From positions 83,817 through 147,816 of the forward strand of contig CAMNRO010000003.1 of NCBI GenBank assembly GCA_946553045.1: a stretch of DNA of 64,000 nt. The letters are read 5' to 3'. This DNA comes from an uncultured Porphyromonadaceae bacterium (GTDB taxonomy: Bacteria; Bacteroidota; Bacteroidia; Bacteroidales; Muribaculaceae). Below, piece by piece: positions 9,001 through 16,308 of the stretch. How positions within the stretch are numbered: the first letter of the stretch is position 1; every line of letters begins with the position of its first letter. The translations under genes were made by a program, and so were the position numbers. Under the pieces are notes generated by a model. The model was given only the letters and a program-made list of their open reading frames with translations. It was not told the origin of the DNA and did not search any database.

Positions 9001-11639
9001 ACGTTTTGAGGGAATTTGTAAAGCGGCACATTGACAGCTCGGTTGCTGCCATAGGGAATTACATAATCCGATGTGTAGTTAAGCACTTGTGTACTCTCGA
9101 CAGTCGCGTCTACAGCCGTAACCGTTATGAAGCGATAGCCTACATGGTCGGTGTCGTCGGTGGCTTCCAAACGGAAACGACGAGAACCGGCACCGTCAAA
9201 CAAGCCGGAGAAAGGTATGTCAAAGTTGTATTCGTCCTCGTCCGATGAACGGGTGTTTACAGTCCACTCGCGGATAACTACGTTGGTGTCGCGGTCGATG
9301 AGTTTCAGAGACACAATCGAGTTGAGTTGCTCGGTTGACCCTAACTGCGTCACGGAACGGATACAGGCATGGCCGATGATGTCTTTGCCGACAGCACCGT
9401 AAAGAGGCGACTCCTGAAATTTGATATTGACGATTGTTCCTGATACCTCACCGCCACCGCCTTGCGACGCAAAGAATGTAATGGCTTCGCCAATTTCTTC
9501 TTCGGCTTCATTGAGCGGCTGAATGGTAACTGTACCGTCCTCCTGTGTTACGCGATACTTTGTCGGGATATGCTTGTATGCACCGCCGGTAGAAAGTGCG
9601 TCTTTGCCGCCGGCCGCAGGGTCGTCTTTAGTTTCGACTTCGGTTTGACCGCCGCCGCCAAATGGTATCCAAGGTTTCAGGTCTGCCGGATTGATGTCGG
9701 CGATTTCTCGCGTGAACTGATAGGCTTCCCAAACAGGTGCGCCCTTGCTGTCCTTTTCGGCTGTCTTGTAGGTCAGCACAACGCCACTCTTGAAATACTT
9801 GATACCACTCTCGGCCTCTTTGTCCTGTACGGCTTTAATGGCTGTGCTCAATGTATATTCGGTGTCGCCGCAAACATCGTTGACATTGACGGTGTTTCCG
9901 ATGTTGTTGCCGTTCACTCCGAAGTCAGTCCATGCGCTTTCTTCGGTAAAAGAGTCGTCGCCATTCCACTGTTTGCTTTCCCAGCCATTCTTGCCACGGA
10001 AAGAAACAACGATACCGGGAATATGGAAGATTGTGCCAAACTGTGTTTCAAGGAGCTTGGAAACTTCGCCGATTGTGTAGGTAGCAGTGTAATCAAGAAG
10101 CTGATTGGCATTGATGAAAGTGCGAGGCTTCTTTACATTCTCAACCTCATTATTGAGTTTCTTGTCAGTGATGAATACCTCTATCTCCTCGTTTTCTATA
10201 CGATAGAGATAGTTATTGCAACGGTATAGATTATAGGCGTTGGCTTGTAGGTCACTGTTGTACTTTTCCTCGGCTATGCCGTAGAAGTCAGACCCGCCAA
10301 ATGCGCGGAAATACCAACCGCCGTCAGGGCTGGGGCAAAGATATATACCGACTGTCGGCTCTGAACCGTTGCCGTTCCAGACACCGTCAAAAGGTAGAAT
10401 ACTGATATTCTCGATTATGTTGCGGTTCTCGTTGGCCTTAATGTTCAGGTCTCTAACATCATTCTGCAACTGTACGCCTGCATCGCCCGGAAAGGCGGTG
10501 TTTGCAGTATAGCCAAGAGCAAGGTCGTTGCCGATTATCACAAGCTCGTAGCCACTCCAACGGTAGGTTTTATTATCCGAAGTGCAGATATGTACCTTTC
10601 CTGCTTCGGGGGTTGCTCCGTTATCTGTCGCTGTACCGAAGCTATCTTTGTCGCCCCATACTGCATAGTATTTGAATTGGGATTTGATAAGCTCAACCCT
10701 GCCATTGGCTTCTTCCCAATAATCCGTTAAACCCGGACGCAATAGGCTTTCGGCAAGTTGCGGTGTTTCGGCTTGAGGTGTGATTATAGAAGCCTCACTG
10801 TTTATGCTGCGAAGTGGACGGATTACGTTGCCCCATTCAATAGTTGATGAGGGCGAAAGAATAGACACGGCGAGAAGATAGCAGTTGGTGTCCTTGTTAT
10901 AGACAACCATACAGCCTACATTCGTTGACTTGAGAGTTGTTGTACTGTCTTGGAGCGTGATGTCTTCGACCATAGCATTAAACTCTATCACGTCATCAAC
11001 ATAGCCGGGTAGGTTTGCCGCCGGTACTTTGGCGTTAGCGTCAAGAGGCGCAAATCCGTTGGCTTTGCCCTTACTGCTGTTAATATTGTCAACGCCTGAC
11101 TGTGCGGAGGCTGCGTCAGCCACACCTTTGTTGGCTTGTGTCTGCGCGGCTTCAACGGCTTTTTGAAGATTGTTGAGCTGGTCGCCCTGCGTCGTTTGGC
11201 CGGAGCGTAAGCTGCGGATGTCTTCCTTATTTTGGTTGACTTCGATTTTGACGGCTTCAAGGTCGCCTGTCATTTCTTCCACAGCTTCCATGTATTCCGA
11301 CGAGTCGACCGTGGGGTTACCCGCAAGTTTAGGTGTGCCGTCGGCATTGGTTTGACCTACCCAAGCACCGCCGTCGGCCATGTAGACCTGAGCTGGCAGG
11401 GTGTCGCCCACCAACGCCCACCAACCCTCGTGTGGATTGGGGTATGCTTCACGCAATTGTACCGCCGTCTTGAATAGACCCTTGTTAGGTCCTTTGACAT
11501 TGGGAGCGTCAAGCCAACCCTCCACTTTCAGGTTATGACCGATAGTAGCAGAGCCACGGACGGTAGCCTTACCGCCTACGCTGACATTACGCCCTACCGC
11601 AACATCACCGTCGATTTGTTTTGTTGGGATTGAACTCAT
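3099..11639 (-). CDS. Giant tail fibre / receptor-binding DGR target protein
   Basis: This 2,846-aa protein is the target of the DGR. The N-terminus (1-60) has short V-x-G repeats (V-A-V-G-R-N-V-S-V-G-G-K-A-T-V) like fibre head-binding regions, followed by a coiled-coil-like stretch (about 115-190). The middle has several beta-rich modules, including an Ig-like region and a lectin/laminin-G-like region (about 1140-1330). A leucine-rich-repeat-like segment lies near 2100-2220, with L-x-x-L-x-L patterns. The last about 330 residues look like the formylglycine-generating-enzyme / C-type lectin fold used by DGR variable proteins, ending R-L-A-F-S-G-E-I-I-F. Template-derived residues are 2800, 2801, 2804, 2806, 2813, 2815, 2816, 2820, 2822, 2824, 2825 and 2830. 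The gene starts at a 1-bp overlap (TAATG) with the upstream connector gene. Module boundaries are estimates by eye. Confidence 0.93.
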   Translation of the reverse strand: MSSIPTKQIDGDVAVGRNVSVGGKATVRGSATIGHNLKVEGWLDAPNVKGPNKGLFKTAVQLREAYPNPHEGWWALVGDTLPAQVYMADGGAWVGQTNADGTPKLAGNPTVDSSEYMEAVEEMTGDLEAVKIEVNQNKEDIRSLRSGQTTQGDQLNNLQKAVEAAQTQANKGVADAASAQSGVDNINSSKGKANGFAPLDANAKVPAANLPGYVDDVIEFNAMVEDITLQDSTTTLKSTNVGCMVVYNKDTNCYLLAVSILSPSSTIEWGNVIRPLRSINSEASIITPQAETPQLAESLLRPGLTDYWEEANGRVELIKSQFKYYAVWGDKDSFGTATDNGATPEAGKVHICTSDNKTYRWSGYELVIIGNDLALGYTANTAFPGDAGVQLQNDVRDLNIKANENRNIIENISILPFDGVWNGNGSEPTVGIYLCPSPDGGWYFRAFGGSDFYGIAEEKYNSDLQANAYNLYRCNNYLYRIENEEIEVFITDKKLNNEVENVKKPRTFINANQLLDYTATYTIGEVSKLLETQFGTIFHIPGIVVSFRGKNGWESKQWNGDDSFTEESAWTDFGVNGNNIGNTVNVNDVCGDTEYTLSTAIKAVQDKEAESGIKYFKSGVVLTYKTAEKDSKGAPVWEAYQFTREIADINPADLKPWIPFGGGGQTEVETKDDPAAGGKDALSTGGAYKHIPTKYRVTQEDGTVTIQPLNEAEEEIGEAITFFASQGGGGEVSGTIVNIKFQESPLYGAVGKDIIGHACIRSVTQLGSTEQLNSIVSLKLIDRDTNVVIREWTVNTRSSDEDEYNFDIPFSGLFDGAGSRRFRLEATDDTDHVGYRFITVTAVDATVESTQVLNYTSDYVIPYGSNRAVNVPLYKFPQNVSEKGIQAFVEIWWEGAWKPLTATPPTHFDAYSNSAQFNPTNLFGGGERMQHGAYPVRIHGKDVASGVTGNTIYTAVMCIDPNSSVPVVALRYNDTGDGTVRLYDRVKVEVAAYNPNPQMLTTNVALKADDRVLGRYELGANQIETAEMQVSGYQSDGSDKISIKAEAYDGDNVLATSGTVTLTVKGSAIDAALMDGALYHFDFSGRSNSEPSHEIVVGNYRIVVHGANWSSNGFVNYLGQNALRIAENVTAEKNHAPFSSRTIEATGMVYQTMFATNNIKDADAMLLKCVDPDNGAGFFIKGNKVGLQCKSGSPALIERRFPCGEMHTVAVVVEPSTISINRNGTEWATMRMYLDGELVGSIGYNPGGSRLLNMKNVTMDGTEGDLYLYYMLAYQSYYDWSQAFRNYIVKQTDTDAMIAEFNRENVLVSQNAEGTTSMRPSAPLLFTQGMPYCIFVADDDVHNQFDFGKGVDDDGTSTSDKFKMTVYYYHPTMPWRSFKAVNCEIRRQGTTSAKRPKKNYRIYIKKATEVIPLYPDYTNEDALTTYALFAMKKIRVTENSIPVDVITIKVDYSNSGGANDCSVCDMVNATYRALGDDFLTPAQRCYDGTWDKGDVHLSGLQMNHSTANHPIAVFRSNSDTLQNVWFEAKGNWKEDKGEQVALGFKDVPGYNKGCLNFQDEVFNWVCGNPGETLDQMEARFKTMEGLDTGMPYLLYPYCSRNYRFMRYQGGEWKNTTGSWIWTGAKTRTITGDVLNPVGGFELLTYEGFDWWQGVSSIEDMMRPSKNIAKWVQKLIDKSSSGVTGEEFPAWTYYFECMVDNDALQADLAMGRVVPFELYVQLRLCDYCDYAKHQDEWVERWSNNAYKFRNVRADMVYLADADYQNEFDSLSKNHQPMHFLLEGHNVVGGVYDPDKEGATSPTGFNCDFVLTRQPVVQNANKKYDIDGAYMSDNDGGDTGQPEADPTKPSDEATGYVNPWAGWGAVPWRGYFAAKTIKVDDNGGEIEYQKTVAAMRAVQVTLPDGRTINPFSPEGAKYYFIDQHLKKWPKVVSSYDGIRKYIQYTATSDALYFYALQGLGLAAIAQFIEQRWRFRDGFYKTGGFFTGVLSGRIACGDNAAIRIIAAKSGYFGMGNDSSGSLSADGAVYLEEGEEYIFRNFSHQQGALLYIYQADRIREIEFVDVSLSDNFDFSVMKLAEKIIVGGENYKQYTIGYNPLTQFALSELPFLQVLDIRNTLATSVDASKCPRLEQLLAGGTQLSEFQVAETSPINTLELPGTVTRLDLVNLPALTYPGGLTIASMANVSRLMLDNCPNIDPMTLINGLVTSSNIRYIRLPNVNITAPSSILTALQRSGAIGLDSTGAAYEETGRCSGLTGRWIMEDLIEEDTLNGFASYFPQLTLHNSQYSMVVYSDLENECENITNLDNKTGYKFGNDYVPSGHFAALEKLSKPCRGNFVNNVMHCVKLGNEDYNLLADGTSVDLTDSSGMGYDFFKTIPNHWYKGVNDYKNQEKYGFRSICKDRPIATWEKINRSKLTNLLVEANAALVVSAMSVGDTPTTSLNANMNVYQIDVQGMKQVRWPGINNEDLGCVFLDASGKIISIFKMAVSNSQFDFIAGEDYIFTDVPAGAVTFMFTSQSGSDAQEAIAVDSAAIEAIEPDWVFAKQSLVGIYGLSIDALGRPRSISGAKAQVGDGASGSSSAWTYDAEGNVTNLNAPTGMHRTYLDFINMCEMRGKGFHSISYEQSKDLANIIMELVGNRDIQAICGRGCGAGYTCGAQTINGKNINAWGNRTLVNTASGVGNLMFGIQNFVACNYEWMAHVAVNVPSFKKWKADKYPTDGDSSYPVDARWHIYNRQTDTEREVQGVNISSQSGYCIGRVRYGRFMDYVPAKMTSDNSAWNKNYSDGAWYTHAKCRAVGRAGGSAVAHGGLVYSVASYVSSHSYTYVGARLAFSGEIIFDDEDENEAT
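3151..3264 (-). repeat. DGR variable repeat (VR) in the fibre gene
   Basis: This is the copy of the template repeat at 2871-2984, encoding fibre residues 2792-2830 just before a 16-residue C-terminal tail. All 11 template Asn codons are replaced: in order Gly, Gly, Val, His, Val, Ser, Tyr, His, Tyr, Tyr, Val. A twelfth site, 3152 (residue 2830), is also an A-to-G change on the coding strand. No change introduces a stop. This is direct sequence evidence that mutagenic homing has happened in this lineage at least once. Confidence 0.97.
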
Positions 11640-12274
11640 TACTGAAAGATTGTTTTAGCTAATTCGGTTAGAGCTGAGGCTTTGTCAGCTTCGCCGTAGG
11701 TGGTTAATACTAATGCCGCCACGGTGTAGATTACCGCTGTGTAGCACCGTTCGCTAATGTCTATGCCGTCGTCCTCGTCGATATGGGGATATGGCAAGTA
11801 TGAGGCGCGAGAGACGTATGCGTCCGTGCTGTTGCACGAATAAAATTCGAGAGCCTTGCCTTCTGCTCGGTTTACTACAGCACATACCGGCTTCTGCACG
11901 TTGCCGCGTATGCCCTTGAAGCGTGACGATTGTTTTGTATACAGCGGATCATCAACCGAGATTGCGGCATAAACAGTGCGCTCCCAATCGCTCATGCGAA
12001 AAGCTATAAGGCGCATGAAGTCGTCGGGTAATAATACCCAACCGCTTTCAAGGTTGCCCCAATACACAGCGTCGCCGAAGTCGTGACCCTCTTCCAAGAA
12101 GTGGACGGGGGCGGCGGTTTCGACGCGGCGTACTGCCTCAACTATTTTGGAGCGTATGATGTCCTCAAGCGACAGCGTTTCGATGTCTTCAGTCGCTATC
12201 AGCTGTTCGCTCGTCATATTTTGGTCTATGGCAATGCGAACGTCACGCGCAATCTCGGTTAACTTGTATATCAT
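11639..12274 (-). CDS. Phage head-tail connector candidate
   Basis: This 211-aa soluble, mostly helical protein lies between the LEM-like protein and the fibre gene, where head-completion and tail-adaptor genes usually lie. The N-terminal I-Y-K-L-T-E-I-A-R-D-V segment and the E-D-I-I-R-S-K-I-V-E-A-V-R-R helix resemble short adaptor proteins of podoviruses. Its C-terminus (C-Y-T-A-V-I-Y-T-V-A-A-L-V-L-T-T-Y) is a hydrophobic helix. Its stop codon overlaps the start of the fibre gene, so the two are translationally coupled. The connector role is inferred from position and helical content; I do not recognise a named family. Confidence 0.75.
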   Translation of the reverse strand: MIYKLTEIARDVRIAIDQNMTSEQLIATEDIETLSLEDIIRSKIVEAVRRVETAAPVHFLEEGHDFGDAVYWGNLESGWVLLPDDFMRLIAFRMSDWERTVYAAISVDDPLYTKQSSRFKGIRGNVQKPVCAVVNRAEGKALEFYSCNSTDAYVSRASYLPYPHIDEDDGIDISERCYTAVIYTVAALVLTTYGEADKASALTELAKTIFQ

Positions 12275-12285
12275 GGCAGCTTGGT

Positions 12286-12867
12286 TTAGATACCCTCGAA
12301 GACGATACCATTGGCGGCAGCGGCTTCTTTGATAGCTTTGAGCGATTTGATTTTGGTGCGGCTGTAGCCGAAGTGTTCTGCGAGATATGCTTTGGCCGCG
12401 TCGGGGTCGGAGATGACGATTGTTTTAAGGCCGCTGTTTTCGGCTTCATCTTCGGCTTGGTCGTCGTCGATGATGTCGGCCTCGCTTTCATCTTCCGAGG
12501 TCTGCTGTTCGCTTTCAGGTGCGATGTCGTCGGCTTCGACGACGGCCGGTGCGCTGACAGTTTCTTCGACAGTGGTAGTTGGTGCTGGCGCGTCGCCGGT
12601 GGAGTTGACGGGCTGCTGTTCGGGTACGATTTCGGGTTGGGGCTTGGGAGCAGGTTTGTTACGCGGTTTCTCGGGGATATATCGGGGGTCTGCCCTGAAG
12701 AGTGTACCGAACTTGTAGTGACGCTCCATAGCCTTGATGATTTCGGGGTCGTCGGTATAGAATACACTGCCACCGCCTGTAAGTGCGCTGAAAGCGATGT
12801 GTCGATTTGCCCCGGACGACAGCACTACATTTATGCTGACGTTGGTTTTGGCGATGTACTTTTTCAT
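12286..12867 (-). CDS. Phage structural protein with acidic Pro-rich linker and LEM-like C-terminus
   Basis: This 193-aa protein has three parts. Residues 1-65 form a small beta-rich domain with F-S-A-L-T-G-G-G-S-V-F-Y-T-D-D, a form common in Bacteroidetes phage head genes. Residues 66-150 are a disordered linker rich in Pro, Glu, Asp and Ala. The last about 40 residues (A-K-A-Y-L-A-E-H-F-G-Y-S to A-A-A-N-G-I-V-F) look like a HeH/LEM-like helical DNA-binding module. It follows the capsid gene across a hairpin. A head-decoration or packaging-adaptor role is possible but is inference. Confidence 0.78.
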   Translation of the reverse strand: MKKYIAKTNVSINVVLSSGANRHIAFSALTGGGSVFYTDDPEIIKAMERHYKFGTLFRADPRYIPEKPRNKPAPKPQPEIVPEQQPVNSTGDAPAPTTTVEETVSAPAVVEADDIAPESEQQTSEDESEADIIDDDQAEDEAENSGLKTIVISDPDAAKAYLAEHFGYSRTKIKSLKAIKEAAAANGIVFEGI

Positions 12868-12924
12868 TGCTATTGGTTTGAAATGGTTATCGGCTTGCCG
12901 CTTTTGAGCTTGCCGAAAAAGAAA

Positions 12925-12958
12925 AGGGGCGGGCGGTTGGGTTTAACCGTCCACCCCT
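12925..12958 (-). terminator. Hairpin terminator after the major capsid gene
   Basis: Plus-strand aggggcgggcggtt (12925-12938) pairs with aaccgtccacccct (12945-12958) across a 6-base loop. On the minus strand the hairpin is followed by TTTTCTTTTTC, a fitting U-rich tail. It sits between the capsid stop and the next late gene, so it is probably a partial terminator that raises capsid transcript over downstream genes. Confidence 0.75.
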
Positions 12959-12997
12959 CTTACATGAAGAAAAAACTTACTACTACTTGTGATGAAT

Positions 12998-14449
12998 TTA
13001 CACAGTGGCTGCGCCGCCGGTCGGGGGCTGTGCGAGACGCATACGGGCGTGAGCCTTGGCGTAACGCAGATAGAGGCAGGCAACTTCCTGAATTACTACT
13101 GCGTCAGTGTTGCGAATACCGGCAGTCTTCAGGTCGAGGACATTACGGGCCCACGATACATGAGTCTTCTTCGAAAGATATTCGGGATCCATTGCGAAGC
13201 CGCAATCGCTCATACCGTTTGCGTCGAAAAGCTCGTGGTGGATAGTCAGCACTTCGCCGAAGTCAGTATCCCACGATTTGAATTTCAAGTTCCATACTTC
13301 TACGGTGTCTTTCAGACGGAATTTCTCACTCTTGATTTTCGAGAATGCCGACAACATATCGGAACCGCAGAAAAGAATTTTGCGCTTGTTGCCGATACCC
13401 GTGCCGACAAAGAGGTCTTTAGTGATGTCCACAAGGTTGTCGTCGGTAATTACGGCACATTTGGCGGTGTCGTCCCATACGCCTACCTCGATGTCCTTAC
13501 CGGCCATGTACCAAATGCCGCCGGTAAACCATGTGTTCATGCCCTCTTTGGCAACGTGTTTGATTACATTCTTTACGCCGAAAAGATAGGTGTTTTCCTG
13601 AGAGAGTCGCATATCGTAGATACCGTCTTCCTCAATGTCCGAGAAACTCCAATTTACTTCTTTGGCGGCAATCTTGTCAAAGGTCGACTGTTCTACCTGA
13701 ATCATGAAGTTCTGACAATACTGCACTTCGGGCATAGGAATGTTGTTGAAGCGGCCAGTCTGCACATCAAGCTCTCCACAGGCTTTACCCATGCGCACGA
13801 GTGTAGTGCCGCTGGGAATGGCGGGTACGAGTGTGGCATAGCCGGTGGTCGCGTCCTTGTCGCCGTTCACGGCATAAACCGTTGGCATATTGGTGTCGGT
13901 ACTCTTACCGCACACACACAGCACGAGGTCAGGCACATTGTCGCTGTCGGTGGGATAGGCAACACCCTTGTCGTCATACAAGCCTTTCACGCCAACAACG
14001 CGGATTGTGTCATCGAGTGTGAACATATTGGCATCGTCGACGGGCAGGGTAATCGACGCGCCGGAAGTCTGCGCCGTTACGGCTTTATTGGTCTTACATG
14101 AGATAGGTCGAGTGCCGACGCTGTAGTATTTGACTTCAAACGACTTGCACGACGAGGATTTTGCGTAGCGTGAAATCTGGTCGATAGGCGTTGCCATAGG
14201 ACGGATTTTGATGATACGCTTGTCGATGTCCTGCATGTAGAAGTTGGGGTCGCCGTCCTCGCGCCCCTGCGTCTCGGTCGCGATACCGTCAGTGCCACCT
14301 GTGCCGTCTGCACCGGCATTTACTTTACCTGCGTCGGGGAGGTCGCTGGCTGCGGCCATGTAAACCCCGGAGCTTGCCCCCGCAACGAGGGCAATCATAC
14401 TCAGCATGAAACTGAGCAGAAAACGAGTTGTCTTTTTAACTGTTTCCAT
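12998..14449 (-). CDS. Major capsid protein with signal-peptide-like N-terminus
   Basis: This 483-aa protein follows the scaffold gene by 39 bp and precedes small head genes, the usual place of a major capsid protein. Its body has features of HK97-type capsids of Bacteroidetes phages: S-R-Y-A-K-S-S-S-C-K-S-F-E-V near the start, a long beta-rich centre and a closing R-N-T-D-A-V-V-I-Q-E-V-A-C-L-Y-L-R-Y segment. Residues 1-34 are odd for a capsid protein: two Lys, then a hydrophobic stretch (F-L-L-S-F-M-L-S-M-I-A-L-V-A-G-A) that reads like a signal peptide, then a Gly/Ala/Asp-rich linker. This may be a delta-like region removed on maturation. The call rests on position, length and general pattern. 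Confidence 0.85.
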   Translation of the reverse strand: METVKKTTRFLLSFMLSMIALVAGASSGVYMAAASDLPDAGKVNAGADGTGGTDGIATETQGREDGDPNFYMQDIDKRIIKIRPMATPIDQISRYAKSSSCKSFEVKYYSVGTRPISCKTNKAVTAQTSGASITLPVDDANMFTLDDTIRVVGVKGLYDDKGVAYPTDSDNVPDLVLCVCGKSTDTNMPTVYAVNGDKDATTGYATLVPAIPSGTTLVRMGKACGELDVQTGRFNNIPMPEVQYCQNFMIQVEQSTFDKIAAKEVNWSFSDIEEDGIYDMRLSQENTYLFGVKNVIKHVAKEGMNTWFTGGIWYMAGKDIEVGVWDDTAKCAVITDDNLVDITKDLFVGTGIGNKRKILFCGSDMLSAFSKIKSEKFRLKDTVEVWNLKFKSWDTDFGEVLTIHHELFDANGMSDCGFAMDPEYLSKKTHVSWARNVLDLKTAGIRNTDAVVIQEVACLYLRYAKAHARMRLAQPPTGGAATV

Positions 14450-14488
14450 TGTGATTGTTGTTAAATTGGTTATTGATATTGGGTTGAA

Positions 14489-15280
14489 TTATCGTTTGAT
14501 AGGTGTGCGCTTCTCGCCGCCACGTTCAAAGATGTTCATGTTGCCGTCGGCGTAGCGATCGATTGCACCCATATCGGGCATGGCCGGTTTACGACGACCG
14601 CCGCCGTTCTTGCCGTCGAGCTGTGCTGTACCGTCGCCGCGAGTGGGTTTGCGCAGGGTTTCGGTTACCTTTGCATTCTTGCCTCGCACTTCGCCTTCTT
14701 CTCCGGCTTGGGCAACGTCGTTGTCGTAGTTCTGCGCTTTGATAATCATTTCGATTGTTTCGGGCGAGAATTTGCCCATCATTGCGTCTTTGACTACGCC
14801 GATAAACCATGCCATAGCGTCGTCTATCTGCTCGTCGCTCAAGCCTTTCTCCTGTTGTGCTTTTTCGAGTAAGGTCAGTGACTCAATCAGGTTCGCGGAA
14901 TACTCTTCTTCGTATTGCTTCTCTTTCGCAACACGCTCCATATATTCCTTGTTGGCCTCGGCGATGGCTTCCTGTTTTTCGGGGTCGTCGATAGCGTCTT
15001 TAATGTCGTCGCCATACAGGCGTATAAGAGCAACGGCAGGGTCGTCTCCGTCTTTCCACCCCATCATCAGCCGGGCTGAACGTGGGTCGGCTGTAAACAT
15101 GTCCGAAAACTTGCCCTCGCGCTCCTTATAGCCTGCAAGCTCACTGTCGTATTGGTCGTAATCGTCGTTAATTCGGCCAAATAATTGTTCATCGTCGTCG
15201 AATTGCTCGTCAGGGTATTTGCCCCTCAAACGCTCCAACGCCAAATCGCGCTTGCTCTTAACTGTTTCGGTTTCAGCCAT
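14489..15280 (-). CDS. Capsid scaffolding protein
   Basis: This 263-aa protein is highly charged: an acidic, helical N-terminal part (Asp/Glu-rich, residues 15-60), a long helical middle (E-A-I-A-E-A-N-K-E-Y-M-E-R-V), and a Gly/Lys/Arg-rich basic C-terminus ending K-R-T-P-I-K-R. This charge pattern and the position directly upstream of the capsid gene are typical of phage scaffolds, whose basic tail binds the capsid protein. No protease motif is seen. It is the first gene of the minus-strand head operon. Confidence 0.85.
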   Translation of the reverse strand: MAETETVKSKRDLALERLRGKYPDEQFDDDEQLFGRINDDYDQYDSELAGYKEREGKFSDMFTADPRSARLMMGWKDGDDPAVALIRLYGDDIKDAIDDPEKQEAIAEANKEYMERVAKEKQYEEEYSANLIESLTLLEKAQQEKGLSDEQIDDAMAWFIGVVKDAMMGKFSPETIEMIIKAQNYDNDVAQAGEEGEVRGKNAKVTETLRKPTRGDGTAQLDGKNGGGRRKPAMPDMGAIDRYADGNMNIFERGGEKRTPIKR

Positions 15281-15319
15281 AATGGATTGGGTTTAAGTTG
15301 TTGTTATTATTTTCCTCCG

Positions 15320-15340
15320 CAAATATACATTCTAATGTAT
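15320..15340 (-). promoter_or_regulatory. Promoter of the phage head operon overlapped by a palindrome
   Basis: On the minus strand TATATTTG (15320-15327) matches the Bacteroidetes -7 box TAnnTTTG, 39 bp upstream of the scaffold start. It overlaps a perfect inverted repeat ATACATT-CT-AATGTAT (15325-15340), a plausible operator. The site lies in the only divergent gap of the head region, between the minus-strand head operon and the plus-strand terminase block. Confidence 0.5.
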
Positions 15341-15418
15341 CCGGGTGGCTTTTATCTTTTACCCCTTGTTGGCTAAATTTACAAGTATAAAGAGTCAAAT
15401 GGCAGAACCAATTTTGCA

Positions 15419-15850
15419 ATGAAAAACGTTGGCAGCAAAAGCGAATATCACAGGGAAAGGACGCGAGATTTACTACGGGCATATTTCAGGTATCTGAGAA
15501 AGTGCAAACACGTCTCTATGCCCGATGTTTTTAAAAACATCGTAGACATGCCGGCCTCCCGCTTTTGGGTGTCTACGCCGCGTGCAGCAGTGGTAATTGC
15601 CAGTATCAGGCGTGGCGACAAATTGCACTACATGAGGCCAAACAAACGTGAAATGTTTTTCGAGATATACCGGAGAGTCGTAAATCTGAGTCTCAAATAC
15701 TCCGATTGGTCCATGCCAAAGCTGATTGAAACTGTAATCGCACAACCGGCCCCTAAATTCTATTTAGCTCCCGGAAGTGCGCGTGTCCTAATTCTTAAAG
15801 CGAGAAAACAATGGTTTGCGGAAAAATCGAAAAGACTGCGGGGTTGTTAA
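15419..15850 (+). CDS. Phage protein with two internal repeats, unknown function
   Basis: This 143-aa basic protein opens the plus-strand terminase block. It contains two similar units of about 54 residues, each with a helix, an S-M-P motif, a P-A-(S/P)-(R/K)-F-(W/Y) motif and an R-A/A-R-V-(V/L)-I helix: residues about 12-66 and 77-130. The duplication is seen by eye. Small helical genes next to terL can be terminase small subunits, so this is one candidate for TerS, but I recognise no family. Its 3' end overlaps the next gene by 40 bp. Confidence 0.8.
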   Translation: MKNVGSKSEYHRERTRDLLRAYFRYLRKCKHVSMPDVFKNIVDMPASRFWVSTPRAAVVIASIRRGDKLHYMRPNKREMFFEIYRRVVNLSLKYSDWSMPKLIETVIAQPAPKFYLAPGSARVLILKARKQWFAEKSKRLRGC

Positions 15851-16308
15851 TCGCAGCTTACGTCCTTGCGTCAGCACTTATATATGTGCCGGATTGGAAC
15901 GTAGTCGGTGCTACTGCTGACTGCGGCATACTTCAGCGGCTTGGCTATTCTTTCTTCCATGCGTCATTGCTACATGCGTCAATAAATGCTTGGTGTTTCA
16001 TTTCTATACTTTTCCTCTACAACGTGACATGGTGGCGTATGGCCGTAGCTTATGCAATAGCCGTAGCTGCTCCTGACTTTGTTTTGTCAACAATGCCTAC
16101 TGTTGGACTTTCGGCAGTTTGTTTTGCCTTGCTCGGCTCGATCGCTTTTCAGGCGAAACGCAAAATATATTACAATGGCTGTATGGCATTGTATATCGCT
16201 CTCGGTTTTATGTTTCCACTCGTAAATGGGTGGCTTCATTTTTACAGTTATGTAGCCGGGCTGTTTGTCGGCTTCCTTAATATGCCAATACCATGCAGAA
16301 GGAAGTAA
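15811..16308 (+). CDS. Rhomboid-like intramembrane protein
   Basis: This 165-aa protein has about five or six hydrophobic segments. It carries rhomboid-like landmarks: F-F-H-A-S-L-L-H-A-S-I-N-A-W (resembles the H-xx-xx-H-xxx-N motif of TM2), G-L-S-A-V-C-F-A-L-L-G (a GxS motif for the catalytic Ser) and W-L-H-F-Y-S-Y-V-A-G-L-F-V-G (His of the catalytic dyad followed by GxxxG). Together these suggest an intact Ser-His intramembrane protease. It overlaps both neighbours (40 bp and 16 bp), so it is coupled to terminase translation. The role of a rhomboid in a phage packaging block is unknown; envelope modification is one guess. Confidence 0.7.
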   Translation: MVCGKIEKTAGLLIAAYVLASALIYVPDWNVVGATADCGILQRLGYSFFHASLLHASINAWCFISILFLYNVTWWRMAVAYAIAVAAPDFVLSTMPTVGLSAVCFALLGSIAFQAKRKIYYNGCMALYIALGFMFPLVNGWLHFYSYVAGLFVGFLNMPIPCRRK

